Of a DNA stretch of 64,000 nt, positions 1-9,016 are shown piece by piece. Under the pieces are notes generated by a model. That model ran no database searches, had not been told where the DNA came from, and was given only the letters and a program-made list of their open reading frames with translations. Both the position numbers and the translations under genes were made by a program. Every line of letters begins with the position of its first letter. Positions within the stretch are counted from its first letter, which is position 1. This DNA comes from Trichococcus ilyis. Lineage in GTDB: Bacteria; Bacillota; Bacilli; Lactobacillales; Aerococcaceae. Location of the stretch: assembly GCF_900109135.1 (NCBI RefSeq), contig NZ_FNYT01000004.1:94415-158414 (forward strand). Reading direction: 5' to 3'.

Positions 1-573
1 ACTTTCACCTTCCCGCAAAAACTGATGGCTGGTTATTTCCAGACCGTCACTATGCGTACGGCCGGATTCGCGACCATCGACTATACGACCGTCTACCCGT
101 TCACGCTCTTCTGGTTCGTCCTGACGATGTTCATCGGAGGTTCTCCAGGCGGTACCGCGGGCGGTCTGAAAACCACGACCTTCGCAATCATCTTCCTGAC
201 CCTCTACAACGAGTTGCGTGGGCAGAGCAATGTAAATATCGCGAACCACACGATCAGCCGCCAGCAAGTCCGTCAGGCTTTCGTCATCTTTATGGCGTTG
301 TTGGGGACGCTCATCATCGGCACCAGCCTGTTGAGCATCCTGAATCCGGAAGTGGATTTCATTTACGTTCTTTTTGAAGCAATCTCGGCGCTTGCGACAG
401 TCGGGGTCAGTGCTAATCTGACGCCTACATTAGGCCGCCTCAGTCAAGCAATCCTGATGTTCTTGATGTTCGCCGGCCGGATCGGCCCAATCACTCTGGT
501 GGATAGTTTAGCCAGAAGCACGCAAAAAGTTCATGATGTTGAATATTCTAAAGGAAATATCCTGATCGGATAA
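1..573 (+). CDS. ktrB: KtrB/TrkH-family potassium channel subunit, C-terminal part (5' end outside window)
   Basis: The reading frame is open from base 1, so the gene begins upstream of the window; 190 codons remain before TAA. The product is the membrane-embedded translocation subunit of a Ktr/Trk K+ uptake system. The visible part contains the selectivity-filter/pore-loop signature GGSPGGTAGGLKTTT and a later pore-helix repeat (FEAISALATVGVSANLTP), both typical of the TrkH/KtrB superfamily, followed by a last hydrophobic segment. The regulatory RCK subunit gene follows 24 bp downstream, so the two form an operon. KtrB is preferred over TrkH because of the short C-terminus and the partner, but the two cannot be separated with certainty from a fragment. 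Confidence 0.9.
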   Translation, partial: TFTFPQKLMAGYFQTVTMRTAGFATIDYTTVYPFTLFWFVLTMFIGGSPGGTAGGLKTTTFAIIFLTLYNELRGQSNVNIANHTISRQQVRQAFVIFMALLGTLIIGTSLLSILNPEVDFIYVLFEAISALATVGVSANLTPTLGRLSQAILMFLMFAGRIGPITLVDSLARSTQKVHDVEYSKGNILIG

Positions 574-597
574 AAGCAAAGAGGAGCGTATCAAACT

Positions 598-1266
598 ATG
601 AGTAAATTGGTTGGAATTTTGGGATTAGGTATTTTCGGATCAACAATTGCTAAAACATTGAGCGAGTTCGATTCAGATGTCATCGCTGTCGACAAAGATC
701 CAGAAAACGTGAACAGGCTGGAGCCTTTCATCGCCAAGGGCATCATCGGAGACGTAACGGATCTGGCCCTATTGGAGTCGATCGGGCTTTCCGACTGCGA
801 TGTGGTCGTGATCGCGACCGGTACCGTGTTGGAAGCCAGCGTGTTGGCCGTGATGAACTGCAAAAAACTGGGCATCAAACATGTCATCGCAAAAGCCAAA
901 AATAAAAACTACCGTGAAGTGCTGGAAGCGATCGGCGCTGACACCGTCATCCTGCCTGAAAAGGAAACCGGGATGCGCGTCGCCAAAAACATTCTGCGCA
1001 CAAACATCGAGGATGTCGTGAACCTGGACGAGCAGACTTCCATCATCGAATTCTATCCGCCCGCAAAATGGGTCGGCAAAACACTGGGTGATCTGGACCT
1101 GCGCAACAAATACGACATCAATATCATCGGTCTCCGCAAGCACCGCGGTGAGCATCTGAACGTGTCCTTCACAGGCGATTACGTTGTGGACAAAGACATC
1201 GTGCTTGTCGGCATCACCGAATCCGATGTCTTCGAACGTTATGACTATCTGAACCAACTGACTTGA
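598..1266 (+). CDS. ktrA: KtrA/TrkA-type potassium uptake regulatory subunit
   Basis: Cytosolic gating ring protein that binds nucleotides and controls the adjacent KtrB channel; in Firmicutes it is often a c-di-AMP target. At 222 aa it has the standard KtrA length. Residues 1-120 form an RCK_N Rossmann fold with the glycine motif GLGIFGSTIAKTL near the N-terminus and an acidic residue after beta-2 (AVDKD). Residues about 135-220 form the RCK_C domain. A GAGGAG ribosome-binding site precedes the ATG. A strong terminator follows 15 bp after the stop. A c-di-AMP-binding CBS protein is also encoded in this window (cbpA), which fits c-di-AMP control of K+ balance, though that link is inference. 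Confidence 0.93.
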   Translation: MSKLVGILGLGIFGSTIAKTLSEFDSDVIAVDKDPENVNRLEPFIAKGIIGDVTDLALLESIGLSDCDVVVIATGTVLEASVLAVMNCKKLGIKHVIAKAKNKNYREVLEAIGADTVILPEKETGMRVAKNILRTNIEDVVNLDEQTSIIEFYPPAKWVGKTLGDLDLRNKYDINIIGLRKHRGEHLNVSFTGDYVVDKDIVLVGITESDVFERYDYLNQLT

Positions 1267-1280
1267 TCTATGCATGCTTG

Positions 1281-1308
1281 AGCCGCCTCACTGAGGGCGG
1301 CTTTTTTG
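1281..1308 (+). terminator. Rho-independent terminator of ktrBA
   Basis: Perfect 7-bp GC-rich stem (AGCCGCC with GGCGGCT, 1281-1287 and 1296-1302), 8-nt loop, followed by a run of T. Confidence 0.9.
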
Positions 1309-1421
1309 TTTGGTCTGCATCTTAGCTGCGCGTTTGGCAGGGTTTTCCCGGTGCAGGATGCTTGCTGCGGTTTTTGGATTCCGGCTCCGGTTATGCCCAT
1401 TTCGCACACACAACCCACACC

Positions 1422-1743
1422 TTATCCACAAAAGTTATCCACATGCACACACGTTCCCCCGTTATTTAGTGGTAGCATTATTTTTCGGCACAGCATCTTG
1501 ATCCGCCTGAAAATACTTTGTCCCGTACTGATCAAAGTTGTGCACATACCCAAATGAACAATCCAAACACCCGAAATACCCTCACAGAACAACAAAAAAA
1601 ATATTCTTTTCACATGCGGCAATCAACAAATCCACAGACGGACCCCGATTCTGTGGATAACTTTCGTTTTCAGAAAGCACTGTTCCCATAACCATTTACG
1701 CGTTTTACACACAAATACTTTTTTTCCACATAATTTATCCACA
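1422..1743. other. Cluster of DnaA boxes (candidate origin or DnaA-binding locus)
   Basis: This gene-free stretch between ktrA and htrA holds four perfect matches to TTATCCACA: 1422-1430 (+), 1435-1443 (+), 1652-1660 (-) and 1735-1743 (+). A one-mismatch copy sits at 1722-1730 (TTTTCCACA) and weaker ones at 1538-1546, 1628-1636 and 1748-1756. An A/T-rich stretch lies in the middle at about 1588-1612. No dnaA gene is in view and flanking genes converge on the site (ktrA rightward, htrA leftward), which is not the usual divergent layout of an origin. It may be oriC, part of a split origin, or a DnaA-titrating or regulatory site. Confidence 0.7.
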
Positions 1744-1788
1744 TTTATGTGGATGTTTGCGCTTTTCGTGTATTCCAAGCACGTAAAA

Positions 1789-1824
1789 CCCCGCATGGTT
1801 TCTCATAAGAGAAACCATGCGGGG
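1789..1824 (-). terminator. Terminator of htrA
   Basis: Perfect 16-bp stem (1789-1804 with 1809-1824) with a 4-nt loop just past the htrA stop; on the minus strand it is followed by TTTT. Confidence 0.9.
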
Positions 1825-1832
1825 GCAACAGT

Positions 1833-3332
1833 TTATTCAGCCGAAGTCTGTCCTTCGGTCAAGGTCACGGTCGTAGTCTGCAGCGTGCCTTCGCGGTAGT
1901 AGGAGATCTCCACGTCGCTGCCGACTTCCAGTGAATAGAGGATCTTGCGCAGGTCGACGATGCCGGTTACGGCTTCGCCGTTCATTTCGGTGATGACATC
2001 GTACTGTTCCAGGCCGCCCATTTCGGCTGCCGACAGCGCTTGAACTTCGGCGATGACGACGCCTTCCGTCACATCTTCAGGCAGTTTGAGAACGGAACTT
2101 TGTTGGGAAGCGGAGATCTGGGACAGATCAAGCATCGATACGCCAAGGATCGGACGGACGATTTCGCCGTTCCGTTCCAGCTCGTTGATGATGGTCAGGG
2201 CATCATTGCTCGGGATGGCGAAGCCCATCCCCTCAACGTTGGAGTCGGATATCTTCATCGAGTTGATGCCGATGACCTGGCCGGCGATATTGATCAGGGC
2301 GCCGCCGGAATTGCCCGGATTGATTGCTGCATCCGTCTGCAGCGCTGTCACATCCCAGTCGACAATGCCGTCTCCATCCACATCCGTTGAGACGGAGCGG
2401 TTTTTGGCTGAGATGATGCCTTGCGTGACTGAGGTCGCGAACTCGGTGCCCAGCGGCGAGCCGATTGCGATGGCCGGTTCGCCGACATTGACTGCGTCGG
2501 AATCCCCGAAAGAAGCCACTGCGGTGACATTCGTTGCCGGTATCGTCAGGACGGCCAGGTCGGTCCAGATGTCACTTCCGACGACGGTTGCCACTTCCTT
2601 CGTGCCGTCTTTCATCAGGATTTCCAGTTCATCCGCGCCGTCGATGACGTGGTTGTTCGTCACGATATAGGCGAGGTCGTCCTCGATCTTATAGATGACG
2701 CCGCTGCCTTCACTCGATGTCTCCAGCGTGCCATTTGTGGTATCGGAGGAATTCTGCGGCAGATCGAAGCCGAACATGTTTTGGCTGCCCTCCTGCATAT
2801 TGATGATGGACACGACGGCATCCTGCACTTTTTCCACAGCGGCAGTCGTGTCGGTCGTCACATTGACGGCGACATCCGCCACAGTTTCATTGATGGCTGT
2901 GTTGCCGTTATTGCCTGTTCCGGAACCGTTGCCGAGGATACCCGAACCGAACAGCAAACCGGCACCGATCAAACCAACCATCCCGCCGCCGATCAAGCCG
3001 CCGATGATGCCGTTTTTGATGGGCGAATTTTTGCGTTCTTTCGGGCGTCTGGAAGCATCTTCGTTTCCGTTTGCGGTGTTGTATACGCGCGCGCGTTCCT
3101 CTTTGTTCATCACAGGCCGTGCGCTGGCGGTTGTTTCCTTTTCAGGTTCTTTCTTGCTTGCCGTTTCTTCGACTTCAGTGAAATCGGCATCTATTTCTCT
3201 TTCTTCGGATAAGTCTTCCTGAATGTGATCAGCAGATGGAGCTTCAGCGGCAGTCGATTCCATTTCAGATTCCGGTTCGTTGGATTTTTCTTGATCGGTC
3301 GGATTGTTGTTATTTTCTTCGTTCCTGTCCAT
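1833..3332 (-). CDS. htrA: HtrA/DegP-like membrane-anchored serine protease
   Basis: Extracytoplasmic quality-control protease of 499 aa. An acidic, disordered cytoplasmic N-terminus (1-100) is followed by one glycine-rich transmembrane segment (about 107-133), a Ser/Asn-rich linker, a trypsin-like domain and a C-terminal PDZ domain (about 395-490). The catalytic triad is visible as H228 (TNNHVI), D258 (TDLAVL) and S342 (GNSGGAL). The start codon is preceded by AAGGAGG at good spacing. It lies at the end of the wal region, downstream of walJ, as in many Firmicutes, but has its own terminators on both sides, so it is probably monocistronic. The acidic N-terminus is longer than in many HtrA proteins. 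Confidence 0.96.
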   Translation of the reverse strand: MDRNEENNNNPTDQEKSNEPESEMESTAAEAPSADHIQEDLSEEREIDADFTEVEETASKKEPEKETTASARPVMNKEERARVYNTANGNEDASRRPKERKNSPIKNGIIGGLIGGGMVGLIGAGLLFGSGILGNGSGTGNNGNTAINETVADVAVNVTTDTTAAVEKVQDAVVSIINMQEGSQNMFGFDLPQNSSDTTNGTLETSSEGSGVIYKIEDDLAYIVTNNHVIDGADELEILMKDGTKEVATVVGSDIWTDLAVLTIPATNVTAVASFGDSDAVNVGEPAIAIGSPLGTEFATSVTQGIISAKNRSVSTDVDGDGIVDWDVTALQTDAAINPGNSGGALINIAGQVIGINSMKISDSNVEGMGFAIPSNDALTIINELERNGEIVRPILGVSMLDLSQISASQQSSVLKLPEDVTEGVVIAEVQALSAAEMGGLEQYDVITEMNGEAVTGIVDLRKILYSLEVGSDVEISYYREGTLQTTTVTLTEGQTSAE

Positions 3333-3461
3333 GATGATTCCTCCTTATCGTTCTACGAGTTCAGTATAGTCCCTTATTTTGAATAAATTATGAAGATAAT
3401 GGGAGAATATTTCGGAAAATCGATACTCAATGGCTTAATTGTAGCATATCCGGGTACACAA

Positions 3462-3492
3462 AAAGGAGCGGAATCCCTCGAACCGCTCCTTT
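3462..3492 (-). terminator. Terminator of walJ
   Basis: 10-bp stem AAAGGAGCGG/CCGCTCCTTT with an 11-nt loop, just after the walJ stop; minus-strand T-run follows. Confidence 0.8.
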
Positions 3493-3516
3493 CCCGAATG
3501 CGCTCCGGCTTGACGG

Positions 3517-4332
3517 CTAAACTCTGAAAAGTTCGGTCGGATCGTCCGGATCGGTATCATAGACAAAAAAGTCTTCATTGACGCCCATGCCTTTTTGCAT
3601 CAGGATGCTTTCGGCCGTCTGATGCGCCAAGCTCTTGATGTTGTTGTCCCTGCTCAAATGGCCGAGGTAGATGCGCTTTGTCCGGTTGCCCAGCATTTCC
3701 GCGATGGCTGCAGCCCCGTCCTCATTGGACAGATGGCCTTCGTCGCCCAGAATCCGCTGCTTCAGCGACCACGGGTATCCCCCCATGCGCAACAGCTCCA
3801 GATCGTGGTTGCTTTCGATCAGGTAGGCATCCGCATCGCGCAAAAGGCCGCGCAAGCGATCGCTGACATAGCCGGTATCGGTCAACATGACCATCTGCTT
3901 GCCTTCATGATGGAAGGAGTAGAACTGCGGTTCCGCGGCATCGTGGGAAACGCCGAAACTCTGGATGTCGACATCACCCAAAGTCAGCACCTGGCCCATC
4001 TCGAAGATGTGCTTCTGTTCGGTTTTGACATTGCCGATAATGTGGTCCATCGCCTTCCAGGTCGCTTCATTCGCATACAGATCCATATGGTACTTGCGCG
4101 CCAACACACCCAAGCCATGGACGTGATCGCGGTGTTCATGCGTGACGAGGATCGTGTCCACATCCGCAATGTTCCGGTCGATTTTTTCCATCAGACCGGC
4201 GATCTTTTTGCCGCTCAGCCCGCAGTCGACCAATATTTTCCGTTTTGGTGTCTCGATATAGGTGCAGTTGCCGGAACTGCCGCTCGCCAAATAGCTGACG
4301 TGCATGCCCTCTTTTTCTATTGTCTCAATCAA
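3517..4332 (-). CDS. walJ: WalJ/YycJ metallo-beta-lactamase-fold hydrolase
   Basis: Cytosolic MBL-fold protein of the wal cluster; in other Firmicutes WalJ/YycJ is linked to coordination of cell division with replication and may be a 5'-3' exonuclease. The zinc-binding motif THEHRDH is present after the conserved N-terminal block SYLASGSSGNCTYIE. The start is taken as TTG at 4330-4332 because GGAGGGG lies 6 bp upstream; an in-frame ATG at 4354-4356 has no SD, and an internal ATG at 4303-4305 has its purine run too close. The length of about 271 aa matches the family. In this genome the gene is separated from walRKHI by two other genes. Confidence 0.9.
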   Translation of the reverse strand: MIETIEKEGMHVSYLASGSSGNCTYIETPKRKILVDCGLSGKKIAGLMEKIDRNIADVDTILVTHEHRDHVHGLGVLARKYHMDLYANEATWKAMDHIIGNVKTEQKHIFEMGQVLTLGDVDIQSFGVSHDAAEPQFYSFHHEGKQMVMLTDTGYVSDRLRGLLRDADAYLIESNHDLELLRMGGYPWSLKQRILGDEGHLSNEDGAAAIAEMLGNRTKRIYLGHLSRDNNIKSLAHQTAESILMQKGMGVNEDFFVYDTDPDDPTELFRV

Positions 4333-4454
4333 ACTTAGCCCCTCCAATACATCCATAAGTGTAACTTATTTTTTGGAAAATGCCAGTAATTTTTCTCCCT
4401 GTTAGGAAAAGTTAATCTTCCGGCAATGCTTGGTCAGGCTGCTCCGAAGGCCGC

Positions 4455-5984
4455 TCATTTTTTGGTTTTGCGCAAGGCTTTTCTGGCGATTTTGAGGGCG
4501 CGCAGTTGGGCGGTTTTCTTGGACTGGTTCTGTTGGCTCTGCACGAGGATCGCATCCAGCAGGGTGATCCCCTCTTCCACGAAAGCACCCTTGTTCAGCA
4601 TAACGCACTCCGCCTGCGCGGCCATCGTCGCATCCGACATCTCCGCCCGCGTCGGCACGCCGTTCTTGACCATGTTCTCGAGTACTTGCGTGCTCCAGAT
4701 GACCGGGATATGTGCAGCTTCACAGATCCAGAGTATTTCCTCCTGCAGCTCCGACAACCGCAGGAAGCCGGCTTCAGCTGCCAAGTCCCCGCGGGCGATC
4801 ATGATCGCCAATGGGTTTTTCCCGGCTGCGGCCACAATCAGCTCCGGCAGATGATTCACGGCTTCCACCGTCTCGATCTTGATCACAAGCGGGATGGCGG
4901 CAGCCGCTTCCGTTCCGGCTTGTTCGGTCAGCACCTTTTGGATGGCGACGACATCCTTGCTGCCGCGCACGAAGGAGAAGCCCACCAGATCGGCTTCCTC
5001 CACGGCAACCAGCAGATCCTTACGGTCCTTTTCGGTCAGGATCGGCAGCTTGAACACGGAATCCGGGAAATTGAGCCCTTTTTCCGGCTTTATCCGGATC
5101 CCTTTTGCCCTGGCCGTCTTTTTCACTTGCACAACGACCCCTTGCGGTTTCCGCTCCACAACACGGCCTTCCAGAACCCCATCATCCAGAATGACCGGGC
5201 TGTCGATCTCCAGTTCATCAAAGTGATTCAGGCTTTCGCTGAACAAAATGATCGGGTAGTGCTTCAGATCATTGAAGGCGGCATCCGCTGTCAGAAAGAA
5301 CTGCTCGCCCACTTTCAAACGCGGCTTTTCCTTTTCGCTCAGCACGGCATCGACCCGGATTTTCGGGCCGGCGATATCGAAGTAGATGCGGCAACTTTTT
5401 CCAGCGATTTTTTGGGCAGCCTGCAGGTTCTCGACCATCTGCAGCCAGACGGCGCTGTCATCATGGGCGCAGTTGATGCGGGCGATGTCCATGCCGCGCT
5501 CCAGCAGGCGGACAAGGAAGTCTTTGTCTGTTGCGGCTTGTTCCGGCAGGGTGACCATGATTCGGGTCGTGCGGTGCACCGGCGCCTCCCCGAGCAAGGC
5601 TTTTGCCTCGGTCGCCAGTTTTTTCCGGCCCGGGAACTTCTCGGGCGTCTTCGGATAGTCATCCAGTTGTTTGATTTCTCCGGCCATCAGCGCCAAGTTG
5701 CGCACGATCGCATCCAGTTGCTGGAGTACTTTCGATTCCGTCCTTCCCAATGACGACAGGCCCCATTTCGACAGACGGCTCTGCAACATTCGGATATCCC
5801 TGCGGCGCAGAGCCAAATAGTAGGCAAGATTTTTCGCGCTCAGCCGGAAAGCCGGCCGGGTAATGCTCGGCTCCCACTCCGCATAAAGGGCATTGCCCTC
5901 CTCGTGGACCGACTCCCGGAGCGCTCGCATCTCCTGATATAATGACCGCAACTCATTCCACTCTTTTTCTTTCACTTTATCCAC
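4455..5984 (-). CDS. Pyruvate-kinase-like protein with helical N-terminal extension
   Basis: About 509 aa. Residues 1-135 are charged and helical (coiled-coil-like) and unlike pyruvate kinase. From about 137 the pyruvate kinase barrel can be followed: ARINCAHD, DIAGPKIRVD, a B-domain-like insert, SFVRGSKDV, IKIETVEAV (catalytic Lys region), MIARGDLAAE and WSTQVLENM followed by PTRAEMSD. The C-terminal allosteric domain of true pyruvate kinase is absent, the protein ending in a basic tail. Key Mg/K residues look kept, so activity is possible, but the usual NFSH is replaced by NCAH. GTG at 5982-5984 is the chosen start (AAGGTCGGGG upstream); longer frames would overlap the preceding gene. Its role here is unknown. 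Confidence 0.75.
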   Translation of the reverse strand: MDKVKEKEWNELRSLYQEMRALRESVHEEGNALYAEWEPSITRPAFRLSAKNLAYYLALRRRDIRMLQSRLSKWGLSSLGRTESKVLQQLDAIVRNLALMAGEIKQLDDYPKTPEKFPGRKKLATEAKALLGEAPVHRTTRIMVTLPEQAATDKDFLVRLLERGMDIARINCAHDDSAVWLQMVENLQAAQKIAGKSCRIYFDIAGPKIRVDAVLSEKEKPRLKVGEQFFLTADAAFNDLKHYPIILFSESLNHFDELEIDSPVILDDGVLEGRVVERKPQGVVVQVKKTARAKGIRIKPEKGLNFPDSVFKLPILTEKDRKDLLVAVEEADLVGFSFVRGSKDVVAIQKVLTEQAGTEAAAAIPLVIKIETVEAVNHLPELIVAAAGKNPLAIMIARGDLAAEAGFLRLSELQEEILWICEAAHIPVIWSTQVLENMVKNGVPTRAEMSDATMAAQAECVMLNKGAFVEEGITLLDAILVQSQQNQSKKTAQLRALKIARKALRKTKK

Positions 5985-6048
5985 ACCCCGACCTTTCATT
6001 TTTTTAAGCAAAAGATTATTTGTCCGAAAAGGGACTGCTGGCTGAAAC

Positions 6049-6085
6049 AAAAACACCCTGCTCTGCTTCAGAATAGGATGTTTTT
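6049..6085 (-). terminator. Probable terminator of the DUF2207 gene
   Basis: Imperfect stem between AAAAACACCCT (6049-6059) and AGGATGTTTTT (6075-6085), 15-nt loop, T-rich on the minus side. Confidence 0.5.
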
Positions 6086-6105
6086 GAAAGTATGGACGGC
6101 ATTGG

Positions 6106-7971
6106 TCAGAAGGCTCCGCCGCCGGAACCGCCACCCGACCCGCCGGATGAACCGCCACTGAAGCCGCCGCCGAAGCCGCTGCTGTTCGAGGAAGTCGGCA
6201 TCGATTTGGTTACGCCGGTGTTGATGCTGTTGTTCAAGGACGACAGGAAGATGGCGTTGTTCATGTAGTAATAGCTGCCGAAAGCGGAAGCCTGGATCTC
6301 ATTCACCGGGAACTCGACCTGCATCTGCTTCATGACCTTGTCCGCCACACCGAGAGAAACGGCATAGACCAGGAAATGATCCCATAAAGCGATCGAACCG
6401 ACTTCGCGCATCGGGAAATTCCCCACGTCCTTCAGCATATTGCGGAAACCCGCCCATTCCTGTTTCGCCCGTTCACCGTCGGCCGTCATGATTGGCTTGA
6501 CGCTAACCATGAGGAGCTGGATGAAGCTGAGTGCCACGCCCAGGACTGCCAGGATGATCGCCCAGACGGTGAAAGTGCCGCCCATGATGCCGAAGAACAC
6601 GATCGCAAGCAGCAGGACGATGTTTGCAAGCAACGCCAAGGCCGCGAAAGCGACAGCTTTCTTGTTGTCCTTGGACCGATAGTTTTTCCTTTTCGGCGAA
6701 GCGACATCCATCACCCGCTCTTGCCAAGTTTCCCGTTTCTCATTGAAGCGTTTGGCTTCAGCCGAGTTGTCGGCGATGTTCTCGATGTCATCGAGCGTGA
6801 CGCTTTCCCCGTCCCCGACGTCCTGGATGAACCAGTCCAAAAGCTGCTTTTCGTGGCTCAGGAGCGGGGCGTTTTTCGTATCCTTGATCTGCGTCAGACG
6901 GAAAGAATCTTCCGGTTTTTTCTCCCGTCCGAAGAGCCCTTTTTGGGGGATCTGAACCGGCGAAATCGTCAGATAGCCTTTCCGCACCAGATCGAGGATG
7001 GTCGCCGAAATGTCGGCAGCCTGCACATTCCCGCTGAAGACCGCAGCGCTCATGACGGCCGGCGTCATATCCTCGGGCAATTCGTAGATGTGGTCCGGCA
7101 GATGGATTTCCTGCGGAATTTCTTTTTTCCGGGCTTTCCGCACCCAAAGGAAGACCAGAATCGGCAGGATCGGTGCTGCTACGGCCAGCACCGCACTGAG
7201 GATGCCGAAGAGCAGGGCATTGCGTTGCTCTTCTTCAGCCAAGGCGGCTTCCTGCGCCAATATTTCCTCGAATTTGTCTTCGTTCACCACATTCGGGTTA
7301 TCTGCCGTGATGCTCGTCGGAAAAATCACATGGGCTTCGACGAATTGGCTGGCCGGATTCTGCGGGACGTACAGCGAGACCTTTTGGTTATCCTCCAGCG
7401 ACACCGTGCTGTTCTCGCCGCCGCCATGGCCCCAAGCGCGCAATTCCTCTTCGCCGGTCGCTTCCGGCAAAAGGATGGTGACATCGACATCATTCAGCGG
7501 ATCCTCCCATGCGGAACCGATGACTTTGCGGTTGAACTCGGCGGTGTCGTTGTAATTCGTGACGATTTCAGGAATGCGGTATTGATAGATGACCGTCTGG
7601 ATTTCATCCGTCATCTTGTTGTAGACGGTGAATTTCAGGAAGTCGCCGGTGTTGTCCAGTTTGAACGTCCCTGATTCCTCCGTGTCGCTCAAAGCGAACG
7701 GAAACGGATTTTCCGACAGGTAGCCTTGCATCGAAACCTTCACGTCGGTAGGATCCGCCACCTCCGAAATATCCAGATCATACAGCACACCATTGAATTC
7801 CCCTTCAAAATCGTATGTGATGCTTTCGGTGAAAAAAGCGCTGCCATCCCGCTGTATTTCGACCAGCACATCATAATTCGTAATCTCATAGGAACGGGCC
7901 TGCGCTTCCTTCTGTCCAAATCCGATCAAAAAAAAGAACAGGAACAGCATAATCGAGCCTATCCGTTTCAT
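6106..7971 (-). CDS. DUF2207-family membrane protein with glycine-rich tail
   Basis: About 621 aa. An N-terminal signal peptide (hydrophobic run FLFFFLIGFGQ, then AQA) leads into an extracellular DUF2207 beta-rich domain (about 30-240). A transmembrane segment follows near 255-277, then a cytosolic part with a winged-helix-like segment, two more transmembrane helices near 440-490, and a C-terminal Gly/Ser tail (GGGFSGGSSGGSGGG). This layout matches DUF2207/YciQ-like predicted membrane proteins of unknown function. An ATG at 7969-7971 with GGAAGG upstream is preferred over the in-frame GTG two codons before it. It lies between the walI terminator and the pyruvate-kinase-like gene. Confidence 0.85.
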   Translation of the reverse strand: MKRIGSIMLFLFFFLIGFGQKEAQARSYEITNYDVLVEIQRDGSAFFTESITYDFEGEFNGVLYDLDISEVADPTDVKVSMQGYLSENPFPFALSDTEESGTFKLDNTGDFLKFTVYNKMTDEIQTVIYQYRIPEIVTNYNDTAEFNRKVIGSAWEDPLNDVDVTILLPEATGEEELRAWGHGGGENSTVSLEDNQKVSLYVPQNPASQFVEAHVIFPTSITADNPNVVNEDKFEEILAQEAALAEEEQRNALLFGILSAVLAVAAPILPILVFLWVRKARKKEIPQEIHLPDHIYELPEDMTPAVMSAAVFSGNVQAADISATILDLVRKGYLTISPVQIPQKGLFGREKKPEDSFRLTQIKDTKNAPLLSHEKQLLDWFIQDVGDGESVTLDDIENIADNSAEAKRFNEKRETWQERVMDVASPKRKNYRSKDNKKAVAFAALALLANIVLLLAIVFFGIMGGTFTVWAIILAVLGVALSFIQLLMVSVKPIMTADGERAKQEWAGFRNMLKDVGNFPMREVGSIALWDHFLVYAVSLGVADKVMKQMQVEFPVNEIQASAFGSYYYMNNAIFLSSLNNSINTGVTKSMPTSSNSSGFGGGFSGGSSGGSGGGSGGGAF

Positions 7972-8050
7972 CGTCACCTTCCCCTTCCGGTACTTTCCAT
8001 CAAGCTTGTCGCTTCTGATACAATCATTTTAACAAAGATGTCTGCACAAA

Positions 8051-8087
8051 AAAAGGAAGAACCTCCTTTCGGAAAATCCTTCCTTTT
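8051..8087 (-). terminator. Terminator of the walRKHI operon
   Basis: 9-bp stem AAAAGGAAG/CTTCCTTTT (8051-8059, 8079-8087) 18 bp past the walI stop, with A-run upstream giving a U-tract on the minus transcript. Confidence 0.75.
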
Positions 8088-8104
8088 GTACTTTCAGTTT
8101 TGTG

Positions 8105-9016
8105 TCACTCGCGTACTTCTTCTGTTCCCGACGAGTCCGCTTCCTCAAGCAGCAACGCACTGCTTGTGGATGTCTTGGCTTTGATTTGCGCTTCGGCTGC
8201 CGGAAACGTGACGGTAGGCGACGTGATGATGCTGCCGGTCAAGGCATCCACGCGCCTGATTTCCACGGGCGCATTTTCTATTTCGATCTCGATGTACCAC
8301 ATCGGACTGTAGATATCCATGTCCGAGAGGCTCAACGTGCGGTAATACGCCAACTGCACCATCCTCACGGTGGAATCCACGGGGATCTGATTGTTGAGGT
8401 ACAGCGCTTCGACTGCACGCTTCTGCGAAATCACGGATCTGCTGTTGCCCTGCACTTCTGCGGCCCCCGCATAAGTCTGTTCATAGGAAATGACTTCATA
8501 ATCGGGATCCAAGTTGAACGTGATGCTGCCCGTATTGTCGCCGATCGGGACATTATTGGCGACCTGCGCATAGATCAACTGCCTGCGGAGCGGCAAATAG
8601 GTAAGGAATCTGTATTCAGCCCCGTGGAGTACGTTGCCTTCCGAGATGAATTGCGTGATCGGTGTCCTGTCCACAACCGCCAGATTATCCGAGTCAAGCT
8701 TGAGCGGGATGGGTTCGGACAAGATGCTCGACAACGCCCCCTCCTCGAAGACCGTCGTCTGATTCACCAACTTCGCTTGATCGGCTTCCAAGGTGCCGCC
8801 TTTGTCCGTCTTCAGCAACGGAATCTTCTCCTGATCGGTCGACAGCGTCGGAAAACTGATGTCATCGGCTTTCATTGCCTCTTCGATGTTCAGGGTTGTG
8901 CTCTCGCTTCCGAAGCTCAAGGTGGTTGCGTTTTTCTCCAACAGCACGCTGAGCAGATAGACATTCAAAGCCGCGAAAGTGATGATGAAAATGATTTTGA
9001 TGCGTCTAAAGTCCAC
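8105..9016 (-). CDS. walI: WalI/YycI, membrane regulator of the WalK kinase
   Basis: 303 aa. One N-terminal transmembrane helix (about 7-26) is followed by an extracytoplasmic YycI domain. WalI and WalH form a membrane complex with WalK that tunes its activity. The gene overlaps the end of walH by 11 bp, indicating translational coupling, and is the last gene of the operon before a terminator. The sequence is divergent, as usual for this family, so the call leans on topology, length and position. Confidence 0.9.
   Translation of the reverse strand: MDFRRIKIIFIITFAALNVYLLSVLLEKNATTLSFGSESTTLNIEEAMKADDISFPTLSTDQEKIPLLKTDKGGTLEADQAKLVNQTTVFEEGALSSILSEPIPLKLDSDNLAVVDRTPITQFISEGNVLHGAEYRFLTYLPLRRQLIYAQVANNVPIGDNTGSITFNLDPDYEVISYEQTYAGAAEVQGNSRSVISQKRAVEALYLNNQIPVDSTVRMVQLAYYRTLSLSDMDIYSPMWYIEIEIENAPVEIRRVDALTGSIITSPTVTFPAAEAQIKAKTSTSSALLLEEADSSGTEEVRE

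Noticed and set aside
1309..1622. Small open frames over the DnaA-box region
   Set aside because: They overlap each other on both strands, lack SDs and encode no recognisable protein.
4506..5753. Long plus-strand open frame (415 codons) opposite the pyruvate-kinase-like gene
   Set aside because: It is antisense to a gene with clear motifs, has no SD and a composition (H, R, Q-rich) typical of shadow frames.
6721..7674. Plus-strand open frame of 317 codons opposite the DUF2207 gene
   Set aside because: Shadow of a real gene in GC-rich coding sequence; no SD, no recognisable domain.
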